From positions 1 through 64,000 of the forward strand of contig JAWXTU010000001.1 of NCBI GenBank assembly GCA_044433285.1: DNA of 64,000 bases, written 5' to 3'. The notes below the pieces were generated by a model that saw only the letters and a list, made by a program, of their open reading frames with translations, was not told the origin of the DNA and ran no database searches. The position numbers and the translations under genes were made by a program. Source of the stretch: Aphodosoma sp044433285 (GTDB lineage: Bacteria > Bacteroidota > Bacteroidia > Bacteroidales > Paludibacteraceae). Below are positions 54,430-63,208 of this stretch, piece after piece; position 1 is the first letter of the stretch, and every line of letters starts with the position of its first letter.

Positions 54430-56316
54430 TTAGAAGTCGTCCTCTTCTACAACCAAATTATCTACAATAAATACTTGGCGTTCGGGGGTGTTGTCGCCCA
54501 TGTAGAATGATAATAGATCAGATACTGCATCCTCTTTGCGAAGAGTTACAGGGTCGAGACGCATATCTGGACCAATAAAATGTTTAAACTCATCTGGTGA
54601 GATCTCTCCAAGACCTTTAAATCGAGTGATTTCTGGGTTTGCGCCCAGTTTTCCAATAGCTTCAAGTCGCTCCTCTTCTGAGTAGCAATATCTAGTCTCC
54701 TTTTTATTGCGCACACGGAAGAGTGGCGTTTGTAGGATATAAACGTGCCCTTTCTTCACTAGGTCAGGGAAGAATTGCAAGAAGAATGTCATCAGTAGCA
54801 AGCGGATATGCATACCATCTACATCGGCATCGGTAGCAATTATTATCTTTTTATAGCGCAAGCCTTCCAGGTCATCTTCTATGTTTAGAGCCGCTTGTAG
54901 GTAGTTAAACTCCTCATTTTCATACACTACCTTTTTAGTCTGTCCGTAGCTATTATATGGTTTACCACGTAGTGAAAATACAGCTTGAGTCTCTACATCA
55001 CGTGTCTTAGTGATAGAACCAGATGCAGAATCACCCTCAGTAATGAAGATACAACTCTCACCTTTTCTCTCACCCTTAGCATCATTGTAGTGTATTCTAC
55101 AATCTCTAAGTTTTTTGTTGTGAAGGTTTGCTTTTTTAGCGCGCTCACGCGCTATTTTTGTAACACCAGCAATAGCCTTACGCTCTTTTTCAGACTCTTG
55201 AATCTTTTTGAGCATAATTTCTGCATACTCCAAATTTTTATGCAGATAGTCGTCAACCTCTTTTTTAATGAAGTCGCCAACATATTTTGCTACAGAAGGT
55301 CCTTCTGGTCCCATCTCTTTCGAGCCCAGTTTGATTTTTGTTTGAGATTCAAACACAGGGTCTTGCACCGATACAGAAATTGCGCCAACAAATCCAGAGC
55401 GTATATCGCTCAATTCCATACCATTTTTATTGTAATACTCTTTGATTGTTCGACCAAATGCCTCACGAAAAGCCGATTGGTGCGTACCACCTTGTATGGT
55501 GTGTTGTCCGTTTACAAACGAATAGTACTCCTCGCCATATTGATTTGTATGAGTAAATGCTATTTCTATATCTTCCCCTTTTAGGTGCACGATAGGGTAG
55601 AGTGGGTCAGATGTGTTATTCTCATTAAGCAGGTCGAGCAATCCATTTTTTGAGATAAATTTTTTACCGTTGTACATTATAATTAATCCCGGGTTGAGAT
55701 AACTATAATTACGCAACATAGTCTCTATAAACTCATCTCTAAATTTAAAGTTTGCATCGAAGAGTTTCTCTTGAATATGTTGAGGATCGCAGTCTGGAGT
55801 AAAAATAATTTTTGTACCATCTTTTTCGCTTGTAGGCTCTAGATCGTACTCTTTTATTAATTTACCATGTTTAAAATCAGCCTGTTTAGCCATACCATCA
55901 CGGTATGAGATTGCCGTAAAATCTGATGATAGAGCATTAACCGCTTTAGTACCTACACCATTCAGACCAACAGATTTTTTAAATGCCTTGTCGTCGTATT
56001 TCCCACCAGTATTGAGTTTTGATACGGCATCAATCATTTTACCTTGCGGAATACCACGACCGAAGTCGCGCACGGTTACAGTGCGGTCGCTACGTGTAAT
56101 CTCAATAAGAGAGCCAAATTTCATTCTAAATTCGTCGATTGAATTATCGATAACCTCTTTAATGAGCACATAGATACCATCATCGGCATATGAGCCATCG
56201 CCCAATTTACCAATGTACATACCTGCTCTGCGTCTTACGTGTGTAAGTCCCTCTAAGGTAACAATATTATCGTCGGTATATTCTACCGACGTATTAATCA
56301 ACTTTTCTTCAGCCAT
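54430..56316 (-). CDS. parE: DNA topoisomerase IV subunit B (GyrB/ParE family)
   Basis: A 628-residue GHKL ATPase subunit of a type IIA topoisomerase. It shows EVIDNSIDEF (ATP-binding Asn), RDFGRGIP, VGLNGVGTKAVNALS, QTKIKLGSKE (the catalytic Lys loop is QTK), the TOPRIM motif ITEGDSASGS and TDADVDGMHIRLLL. Length and the short C-terminus favour ParE over GyrB in Bacteroidetes, but the paralogue distinction is not certain from this alone. It pairs with ParC encoded elsewhere to decatenate chromosomes. Confidence 0.85.
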   Translation of the reverse strand: MAEEKLINTSVEYTDDNIVTLEGLTHVRRRAGMYIGKLGDGSYADDGIYVLIKEVIDNSIDEFRMKFGSLIEITRSDRTVTVRDFGRGIPQGKMIDAVSKLNTGGKYDDKAFKKSVGLNGVGTKAVNALSSDFTAISYRDGMAKQADFKHGKLIKEYDLEPTSEKDGTKIIFTPDCDPQHIQEKLFDANFKFRDEFIETMLRNYSYLNPGLIIMYNGKKFISKNGLLDLLNENNTSDPLYPIVHLKGEDIEIAFTHTNQYGEEYYSFVNGQHTIQGGTHQSAFREAFGRTIKEYYNKNGMELSDIRSGFVGAISVSVQDPVFESQTKIKLGSKEMGPEGPSVAKYVGDFIKKEVDDYLHKNLEYAEIMLKKIQESEKERKAIAGVTKIARERAKKANLHNKKLRDCRIHYNDAKGERKGESCIFITEGDSASGSITKTRDVETQAVFSLRGKPYNSYGQTKKVVYENEEFNYLQAALNIEDDLEGLRYKKIIIATDADVDGMHIRLLLMTFFLQFFPDLVKKGHVYILQTPLFRVRNKKETRYCYSEEERLEAIGKLGANPEITRFKGLGEISPDEFKHFIGPDMRLDPVTLRKEDAVSDLLSFYMGDNTPERQVFIVDNLVVEEDDF

Positions 56317-56348
56317 ATTTAGCTCTAATACTAGTCAGAAGTGTCGGC

Positions 56349-56519
56349 TTAGCGTAGATATTTGTTTAATAGGATGTGCACAATTAGTCCACCTACAACA
56401 CAAGAGATACCTCCATATAATAGACCATTGTGTGCTCCAACTAAAGTGCTGTAATAAAAGAAGATACCAACTCCGATAAGGATTAGAATAACACCTAAAT
56501 ACTTTACAATTTCTTTCAT
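56349..56519 (-). CDS. 56-residue two-helix membrane protein
   Basis: A small minus-strand gene read directly: it starts MKEIVKYLGVILILIGVGIF and ends HILLNKYLR. Two hydrophobic helices (about 8-23 and 33-51) are joined by a short GAHNG turn, and both ends are positively charged. It lies 32 bases upstream of parE and may share its transcript. Similar short proteins are common next to housekeeping genes in Bacteroidales; the function is unknown. Confidence 0.72.
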   Translation of the reverse strand: MKEIVKYLGVILILIGVGIFFYYSTLVGAHNGLLYGGISCVVGGLIVHILLNKYLR

Positions 56520-56645
56520 AAAATTATGTTGTTTAATGTTTGTTTTTTCAGCTTACAAAGTAAATAAAAAAAATATAAATATCAAAATTTTTCACCCTAA
56601 ATATTTAAAGAGATTTCATATCACCCTAAAATAACTTTTTTAAGA

Positions 56646-56749
56646 GGGGATTTCTAATAACATCTTTGCTAAAATTTTCACAAGAGTTATTAGAGATATT
56701 TTGACTAACTACCACGAGTTTAGTGGGCTTAATGAGCGACCTAATCCCC
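56646..56749 (+). repeat. Dispersed inverted-end repeat, diverged 104-bp copy 3
   Basis: It begins GGGGATTTCTAATAACA and ends CTAATCCCC. The central block (TTATTAGAGATATTTTGACTA, then ACGAGTTTAGTGGGCTTAA, TGAGCGA) matches long copies 1 and 2, but the right 90 bases are missing. On the plus strand it has the same orientation as the others. The surrounding genes (typA, the small ORF) are on the minus strand, so here it is read antisense after typA. Confidence 0.75.
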
Positions 56750-56759
56750 TAAATATTAA

Positions 56760-58556
56760 TTATCTCGATGCACGTTTTCTCTCGTTTTCGTCGAGTAATA
56801 TTTTACGCATACGAATATGGTTAGGAGTGATTTCTGCATATTCATCTTCCTTGATATATTCAAGAGTCTCCTCAAGCGACATAACCACTGGAGGGATTAA
56901 ACGTGCTTTATCATCAGCACCTGAGGCACGCATATTTGTGAGTTTCTTTGATTTGGTTACATTTACCACCATATCACCCTCTTTTGCATTTTCACCTACC
57001 ACCTGTCCAGCGTATACCTGTTCTTGTGGGAAGATGAAGAATTTACCTCTATCTTGAAGTTTATCAATAGCATAAGCAAAAGCAGTGCCACTCTCCATTG
57101 CGATAATAGAACCGTTAATGCGGCGTTCTATTTCACCTTTCCAAGGTGCATATTCTAAAAATCTGTGAGCCATAATAGCCTCTCCAGCAGATAGAGTTAA
57201 AACGTTGTTACGAAGTCCCATAATACCACGAGATGGAATAGCAAATTCGATATGGATACGGTCTTTTTGAGTCTCCATAGAGAGCATTTCGCCTTTACGA
57301 CGAGTTACTATATCAATGATTTTGCTTGAATACTCTTCTGGTAGATTTACGGTTAATTGCTCGATTGGTTCGCACAATACACCATCAATCTCTTTTGTAA
57401 TTACCTGAGGTTGTCCTACTTGCAGCTCGTAACCCTCACGGCGCATAGTTTCGATAAGTACTGAGAGGTGCAATACACCACGACCAGAAACGCGCCAAAC
57501 ATCAGAATCTTCGTTTTTCTCTACTCGTAGAGCCAAGTTTTTGTCAAGCTCCTTCATCAAGCGATCGTGGATGTGGCGAGAGGTTACAAATTTACCATCT
57601 TTACCAAAGAATGGCGAGTCGTTGTTAGTAAACGACATACTCATAGTAGGTTCGTCGATTGCAATAGGTGTCAATGGTTCTGGATTTTCCAAATCGCAAA
57701 TTGAATCACCAATTTCAAATCCATCAATACCCACCACGGCGCATAAATCACCTGAGTGTACCTCAGTAGCAGCGGTGCGACCAAGACCTGTAAAAGTTTG
57801 TAGGGCTTTGATACGTTGTTTTACCACTTTGCCATCGCGTTTTACAAGAGCCACATCCATACCCTCGCGGATTGTGCCACGGTGTACGCGACCCACAGCA
57901 ATACGACCTACATAGCTCGAGTAGTCAAGCGATGTGATAAGCATTTGTGGTGTGCCCTCCAACATTGGTGGAGCAGGTATATGTTCGATAATTGCATCGA
58001 GTAGGGGAAGGATATTATCTGTTTCATTTTTCCAGTCGGTCGACATCCAGTTATTTTTTGCCGAACCGTAAACAGTTGGAAATTCTAGTTGTTCTTCTGT
58101 AGCATCGAGGTTAAACATCAATTCAAATACCGCTTCATTCACCTCGTCTGGACGACAGTTTGGTTTATCAACTTTGTTGATTACCACGATTGGTTTTAGT
58201 CCTAAGTTTAGGGCTTTTTGTAGCACAAATCGAGTTTGTGGCATCGGACCTTCAAAGGCATCAACCAGTAGCAAGCATCCGTCTGCCATATTCAAAACAC
58301 GTTCCACTTCTCCTCCGAAGTCGGCGTGCCCAGGTGTGTCGATAATGTTGATTTTAGTATCTTTGTAATTAATAGATACGTTTTTTGATAAAATAGTGAT
58401 TCCGCGCTCACGCTCTAAATCATTATTGTCTAGCATTAATTCTCCAGTTTGTTGGTTATCCCTAAACAACAAACCAGCAAGTAACATCTTGTCTACAAGT
58501 GTTGTTTTGCCATGATCGACGTGCGCTATAATGGCAATGTTTCTGATTTTTTGCAT
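56760..58556 (-). CDS. typA: Translational GTPase TypA/BipA
   Basis: A 598-residue ribosome-associated GTPase. G1 is AHVDHGKT (11-18), G2 lies in RERGITI, G3 is DTPGHADFGGEVER and G4 is NKVDK. Domains II, III and V and the TypA-specific C-terminal domain follow (GDMVVNVTKSKKLTNMRASGADDKARL). It aids 50S assembly and growth under stress. A minus-strand promoter with TATCTTTG lies 50 bases upstream of the start. Confidence 0.96.
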   Translation of the reverse strand: MQKIRNIAIIAHVDHGKTTLVDKMLLAGLLFRDNQQTGELMLDNNDLERERGITILSKNVSINYKDTKINIIDTPGHADFGGEVERVLNMADGCLLLVDAFEGPMPQTRFVLQKALNLGLKPIVVINKVDKPNCRPDEVNEAVFELMFNLDATEEQLEFPTVYGSAKNNWMSTDWKNETDNILPLLDAIIEHIPAPPMLEGTPQMLITSLDYSSYVGRIAVGRVHRGTIREGMDVALVKRDGKVVKQRIKALQTFTGLGRTAATEVHSGDLCAVVGIDGFEIGDSICDLENPEPLTPIAIDEPTMSMSFTNNDSPFFGKDGKFVTSRHIHDRLMKELDKNLALRVEKNEDSDVWRVSGRGVLHLSVLIETMRREGYELQVGQPQVITKEIDGVLCEPIEQLTVNLPEEYSSKIIDIVTRRKGEMLSMETQKDRIHIEFAIPSRGIMGLRNNVLTLSAGEAIMAHRFLEYAPWKGEIERRINGSIIAMESGTAFAYAIDKLQDRGKFFIFPQEQVYAGQVVGENAKEGDMVVNVTKSKKLTNMRASGADDKARLIPPVVMSLEETLEYIKEDEYAEITPNHIRMRKILLDENERKRASR

Positions 58557-58605
58557 CTACTTTTGGTTTGAATTACCTCGTTTATTTCGTTATTTTAATA
58601 ATTTG

Positions 58606-58613
58606 CAAAGATA
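58606..58613 (-). promoter_or_regulatory. -7 element of typA
   Basis: Minus-strand TATCTTTG followed by C, 49 bases before the start codon. Confidence 0.68.
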
Positions 58614-58819
58614 CGATTTTTTTTTCATTTAATCCTCTTTTGTGATTAAAATTTTATTACGAAATTCAGTTGTTTTTTTTTGAACTACCTTTAGTTTATG
58701 TTAATCGTTTAATTAGCTGAAAATTAATCTCTATCTGTAGATAATGTAAATCGGTAATTTGTGTTAGACTATGATAAAGATTCCGTAAATTGTCTAAATT
58801 TTGAGACACTTTAATTGCC

Positions 58820-58827
58820 TACCTTTG
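58820..58827 (+). promoter_or_regulatory. -7 element of the RND efflux operon, inside an inverted repeat
   Basis: TACCTTTG. The flanking TTAATTGCCTACC (58811-58823) and GGTAATTAA (58833-58841) form an imperfect inverted repeat overlapping the promoter, a plausible site for a TetR-type repressor. No regulator gene is adjacent. Confidence 0.5.
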
Positions 58828-58905
58828 TCGCAGGTAATTAAAGTAAGATTATTTGTGGGTATACTACAGATAATTAGATAATTGTAAATTAAAATTATAG
58901 TAGTG

Positions 58906-60009
58906 ATGAAAAAAATTAGTTATGGTATAGTGTTTTTTATGATGCTATTATTGTGCAGTTGCACAAAAGAACAAAATTCTTCTACTCAGCAAGCGGCAAA
59001 CTATCAGTTGCAGACAATTTCTTTAAGTGATTTTGCAACTGCTTCTGCTTACTCAGCGTCGGTGCAAGGGCAACAGGATATAGAGATATATCCGCAGGTG
59101 AGTGGTTATCTTGAGAGTGTTGAGGTTACTGAGGGGCAGGTGGTAAAGCAAGGAGAACTGTTGTTTGTAATTGAACAAGCGCCTTATCGTGCAGCCTATA
59201 ATGCTGCTGAGGCAGGTGTAAATGTTGCCAAAGCAGCTGTGGCAACAGCAGAACTTGATTATACCAATTCTGAGTTGATTTATGAGAAGGGGATCATCTC
59301 TAATTCAGAACTTCAAACGATGCTTAATCAATTGGAGAGTGCAAAGGCAGGATTAAGTGTGGCTGAGGCAGAGTTGTTAAGTGCTAAAACAAATTTGGAC
59401 TTTACGATGATAAAGTCTCCATCTGCAGGTGTTGTGGGTAAGATTCCTTATAGAAGAGGTACTCTAGTCTCATCATCTCTTTCTCAGAGTTTAACGGTAA
59501 TATCTGATAACTCTAATATGTATGTCTATTTCTCAATGAATGAAAAGCAGGTATATGATCTATTTGATTTATATGGCTCATTAGAGAAGGCTGTTTTGGG
59601 TATGCCAGAGTTGGAGTTGAAGCTAAGTAATGGTTTTGTTTATTCTCATAAGGGTAAAGTTGAGAGTATTAGTGGTATTGTGGATAGTTCTACAGGTTCA
59701 GTTAGTGTTCGTGCCTCATTTCCTAATCCACAGCGTAAACTTCTTAGTGGCTCAACGGCAAATGTAATTATACCGACGACAATGAGTAATGTGGTAGTTA
59801 TACCCAAAACTGCCACGTATGAACTTCAAGGTAAATTCTTTACATATAGAGTTGTTGATGGAGTGGCTAAATCTACTCCAATCGAGCTCTCTGCTACGAT
59901 GAGTGCAAATGAATATGTGGTATTGGATGGACTAAATCAAGGTGATGTTATTATTGCTAAGGGTGCTGGTCTTGTGCGTGAGGGTGCTGCTGTAGTGGTT
60001 AATAATTAA
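58906..60009 (+). CDS. RND efflux periplasmic adaptor (AcrA/MexA-like lipoprotein)
   Basis: A 367-residue adaptor. The signal MKKISYGIVFFMMLLLCSC ends in a lipobox Cys. The order is hairpin-lipoyl-barrel: YPQVSGYLESVEVTEGQVVKQGELLF and the second lipoyl half (TMIKSPSAGVVGKIPYRRGTLVS) flank an alpha-hairpin (about 105-160), followed by beta-barrel and membrane-proximal domains. The ATG at 58906 is preferred over GTG at 58903. It links the inner-membrane pump encoded 12 bases downstream to an outer-membrane channel. Confidence 0.93.
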   Translation: MKKISYGIVFFMMLLLCSCTKEQNSSTQQAANYQLQTISLSDFATASAYSASVQGQQDIEIYPQVSGYLESVEVTEGQVVKQGELLFVIEQAPYRAAYNAAEAGVNVAKAAVATAELDYTNSELIYEKGIISNSELQTMLNQLESAKAGLSVAEAELLSAKTNLDFTMIKSPSAGVVGKIPYRRGTLVSSSLSQSLTVISDNSNMYVYFSMNEKQVYDLFDLYGSLEKAVLGMPELELKLSNGFVYSHKGKVESISGIVDSSTGSVSVRASFPNPQRKLLSGSTANVIIPTTMSNVVVIPKTATYELQGKFFTYRVVDGVAKSTPIELSATMSANEYVVLDGLNQGDVIIAKGAGLVREGAAVVVNN

Positions 60010-60021
60010 TTTCTATTTATT

Positions 60022-63000
60022 ATGAATATAAAGAGTTTTATTGATAGACCTATTCTCTCGATAGGTATCTCAATTTTTACAGTTTTGATAGGTGCTATAT
60101 CTCTGTTCTCACTCCCTATTGAGCAGTATCCAAATATTGCACCCCCAGCGGTCAAAGTTACTACCACCTATACAGGTGCAAGTGCTGATGCTATTCTTAA
60201 TAGTGTAATTGCACCACTCGAAGAGGCAATCAACGGTGTGGATAATATGATATATATGACATCGACTGCAAGTAATACAGGTGAGGCGGAGATAATTGTC
60301 TATTTCAAGCAGGGAACAGACCCAGATATGGCAGCTGTTAATGTGCAAAATCGTGTAGCGGTTGGGTCGGCAACACTCCCATCGGAGGTGCTTCAGATTG
60401 GTGTTACCACACAAAAGGAACAACCAAGTAATCTACGTATCTTTTCGGTTGCAAGTCCCAATAATACATATGATAACAACTTTATAAGCAACTATATTGC
60501 TATTAATATCCGTCCGCAAATTCAGCGTATTACAGGTGTGGCTGATGTTAAAGTTATCGGTCCTAATTATTCGATGTGTATATGGTTAGATCCTGCACTA
60601 ATGGCTCAGTATAAATTAATGCCAAGTGATGTAACTAGCGTTCTTGCTCAGCAAAATATTGAAGTTGCAACAGGAACTGTTGGCGAGAACTCTGGTCAAA
60701 CATTTCAATATACACTTAAATATTCTGGTCGCAAAGATAAGATAGTCGAGTTTGAACAGATGCCAATTGTTGTTACGGCAGATGGCGAGGTGTTGCGTTT
60801 GGGCGATATTGCTCGTATTGAATTGGGGCAAGATAACTACTTTTTTACCTCAAAGACAGATGGTAGTAACAGTATTGTGTCATTAGTTACACAAACAGCA
60901 GGTTCAAATGCTACACAGATCAATCTTGAAATAGATGAGATATTTGAGCGAATGGAGAGTGAACTCCCCGAAGATTTAGAAATTGTGGTGATTGACAATA
61001 CAAATAACTTCCTATTTGCCTCTATCGAGTCCGTAGTTATTTCGCTTATATTGGCAATAATTTTGGTGTTTATTGTGGTCTATTTCTTTTTGCAAGATTT
61101 CAATGCAACACTTATTCCTACAATATCTATTATTGTTTCGCTCATTGGCACATTTGCATTTATGCAGCTTGCAGGTTTTTCTCTCAATATGCTAACTCTC
61201 TTTGCTTTAGTTTTGGTTATTGGTACGGTTGTGGATAATGCTATTGTTGTTGTTGAGGCGGTTCAAGCTCGTTTCGATAGTGGTTATACCTCTTCATACG
61301 AGGCAACTGTAGATGCAATGAAGGGTCTGCTTTCTGCACTATTTACCACAACGTTGGTCTTTATGGCGGTGTTTATTCCAGTATGTTTTATAAGTGGAAC
61401 AACAGGAACATTCTACACGCAGTTTGGACTTACAATGGCGGTTGCCGTTGGTTTGTCTTTTATCAATGCCCTTACACTTTCTCCCGCACTAAGTGCTATA
61501 TTCCTAAAACCCACTCCTCAGCAGGGCAAAGGAAACAGAATGGCAACAATAGTTAGAAACTTTTACAATTCATTCTATAATGCCACTCTAAAGCAATATA
61601 CTAAAGGTGTTAAGTTTTTTATTAATCATACATATTTGGTTGTAATTATCCTTTTATTAGTTTTAGGAGCGTTGGGTTATATGATGATGACTACCAAAAC
61701 AGGTCTTGTTCCTAGTGAGGATAAATCTCTTATAATTGTAGAGGTGGCAACCTCACCAGGAAACACAAGTGATGAGACGGAGATGGTTGTTACTCAAATT
61801 TATAACGCCATAAAGGATATACCTCAATTTGGTAATATATCACAAATTGTAGGGCGTGGCTTAATATCTGGTTCTAGTTCGGACGCAGCATCATTTTTCA
61901 TCAATCTTAAGCACTGGGATGAACGACCTGGTAATGAGAACTCTTTAGATGCGGTGATAGCCGAGATTTACGCACGCACTGCCACTATCACTGAGGCTAG
62001 AATTTATGCATTAACTCCAAGTATGATTCCTGGATATGGTGCAGGTGGTGGTTTTGAATTTCATACTCAAGACCTGCGTGGCGGCGACATAAAAGATTTA
62101 TATAATGTAACTCAAGAGTATTTGGCAGCTCTAAATGCTCGTCCAGAAATTGCAATGGCATTTAGTAGCTATAATATCACTTATCCACAGTATATTGTGG
62201 ATGTAGATGCTACCAAAGCGATGATGGCAGGCATTGCGCCTAAAGATATTCTTACAACAATCGGGGGTTATTATGGCGGTCTATATGCTTCGAACATTAA
62301 TCTATATTCAAAAGTATTTCGTGTAATGATTCAAGCAGAGGCAGATGCGCGAGGAGATATAACCTCAATGGATAATATCTTCGTTCGTGTAGGCGATCAG
62401 ATGGCGCCTGTCTCTCAATTTGTTACCCTCACTAAAGTATACGATCCTGTGGAGTTATCGCGTTTTAATATGTATCCAAGTATAGGTGTAAATGGCGCAA
62501 TAGCAGATGGATATAGCTCTGGAGATGCTATTCGTGCAATTAAAGAGACGGCAGAGCAGATGCCATCGGGTTATGGTGTGGATTTTAGTGGAATGACTCG
62601 TGAAGAGGAGAGTGGTGGCAACACCACAGCTATAGTTTTTATAGTATGTTTTGTCTTTATCTTTGTGTTGATGAGTATGCTCTACGAAAGTTATTTTATT
62701 CCGTTGGCGGTTATTCTTTCTATTCCATTTGGACTTGCAGGTAGTTTCCTATTCGCCACAATGATGGGACTGGAGAATAATATATATCTGCAAGTGGGAC
62801 TTATTATGCTCATTGGTCTATTAGCCAAAACGGCTATCCTACTCACAGAATATGCCACTCAATGTCGCAAATCAGGAATGTCAATCAAGCAGGCTGCATT
62901 ATTTTCTGCTAAGGTACGTATGCGACCAATTTTGATGACTGCACTCACGATGATATTTGGTATGCTTCCTTTGATGTTCGCTTCGGGTGTAGGAGCTAAT

Positions 63001-63192
63001 GGCAATCGCACGGTTGGAGCTGGTGCAGTTGGCGGTATGTTGATTGGTACTTTGGCTCTACTGTTTATTGTCCCTTCACTATTTGTAATCTTCCAAAGAT
63101 TGCAGGAGAGAGTAAAAAAAGTTGAGCACGAAGAGTCTACCGACCCAATGATTATTGCAGAATTAGAGCTTATTGAAAAGTCGAACAAATAA
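60022..63192 (+). CDS. RND multidrug efflux transporter (AcrB/MexB-like, HAE1)
   Basis: A 1056-residue inner-membrane pump with twelve helices, opening MNIKSFIDRPILSIGISIFTVLIG. The proton-relay helix keeps both Asp residues (GTVVDNAIVVVE in helix 4, where Asp-Asn replaces the usual DDAIVVVE Asp-Asp). GLLAKTAILLTEYA lies in helix 10, and the periplasmic porter and docking domains have the usual PNIAPPAVKVTTTYTGASAD start. It is expected to export hydrophobic drugs, bile acids or dyes in a tripartite complex. The Asp-Asn pair is common in Bacteroidetes RND pumps. Confidence 0.95.
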   Translation: MNIKSFIDRPILSIGISIFTVLIGAISLFSLPIEQYPNIAPPAVKVTTTYTGASADAILNSVIAPLEEAINGVDNMIYMTSTASNTGEAEIIVYFKQGTDPDMAAVNVQNRVAVGSATLPSEVLQIGVTTQKEQPSNLRIFSVASPNNTYDNNFISNYIAINIRPQIQRITGVADVKVIGPNYSMCIWLDPALMAQYKLMPSDVTSVLAQQNIEVATGTVGENSGQTFQYTLKYSGRKDKIVEFEQMPIVVTADGEVLRLGDIARIELGQDNYFFTSKTDGSNSIVSLVTQTAGSNATQINLEIDEIFERMESELPEDLEIVVIDNTNNFLFASIESVVISLILAIILVFIVVYFFLQDFNATLIPTISIIVSLIGTFAFMQLAGFSLNMLTLFALVLVIGTVVDNAIVVVEAVQARFDSGYTSSYEATVDAMKGLLSALFTTTLVFMAVFIPVCFISGTTGTFYTQFGLTMAVAVGLSFINALTLSPALSAIFLKPTPQQGKGNRMATIVRNFYNSFYNATLKQYTKGVKFFINHTYLVVIILLLVLGALGYMMMTTKTGLVPSEDKSLIIVEVATSPGNTSDETEMVVTQIYNAIKDIPQFGNISQIVGRGLISGSSSDAASFFINLKHWDERPGNENSLDAVIAEIYARTATITEARIYALTPSMIPGYGAGGGFEFHTQDLRGGDIKDLYNVTQEYLAALNARPEIAMAFSSYNITYPQYIVDVDATKAMMAGIAPKDILTTIGGYYGGLYASNINLYSKVFRVMIQAEADARGDITSMDNIFVRVGDQMAPVSQFVTLTKVYDPVELSRFNMYPSIGVNGAIADGYSSGDAIRAIKETAEQMPSGYGVDFSGMTREEESGGNTTAIVFIVCFVFIFVLMSMLYESYFIPLAVILSIPFGLAGSFLFATMMGLENNIYLQVGLIMLIGLLAKTAILLTEYATQCRKSGMSIKQAALFSAKVRMRPILMTALTMIFGMLPLMFASGVGANGNRTVGAGAVGGMLIGTLALLFIVPSLFVIFQRLQERVKKVEHEESTDPMIIAELELIEKSNK

Positions 63193-63208
63193 AAGGAGGA
63201 AAACAAAA

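Larger units (their letters stand above)
58557..58902. other. 346-bp intergenic region between divergent typA and the efflux operon
   Basis: It contains the typA -7 element (58606-58613, minus) and the efflux-operon -7 element (58820-58827, plus). The intervening AT-rich bases show no clear operator or structure, apart from TTAATTGCCTACC and AGGTAATTAA, which form a partial inverted repeat around the efflux promoter. Confidence 0.55.
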
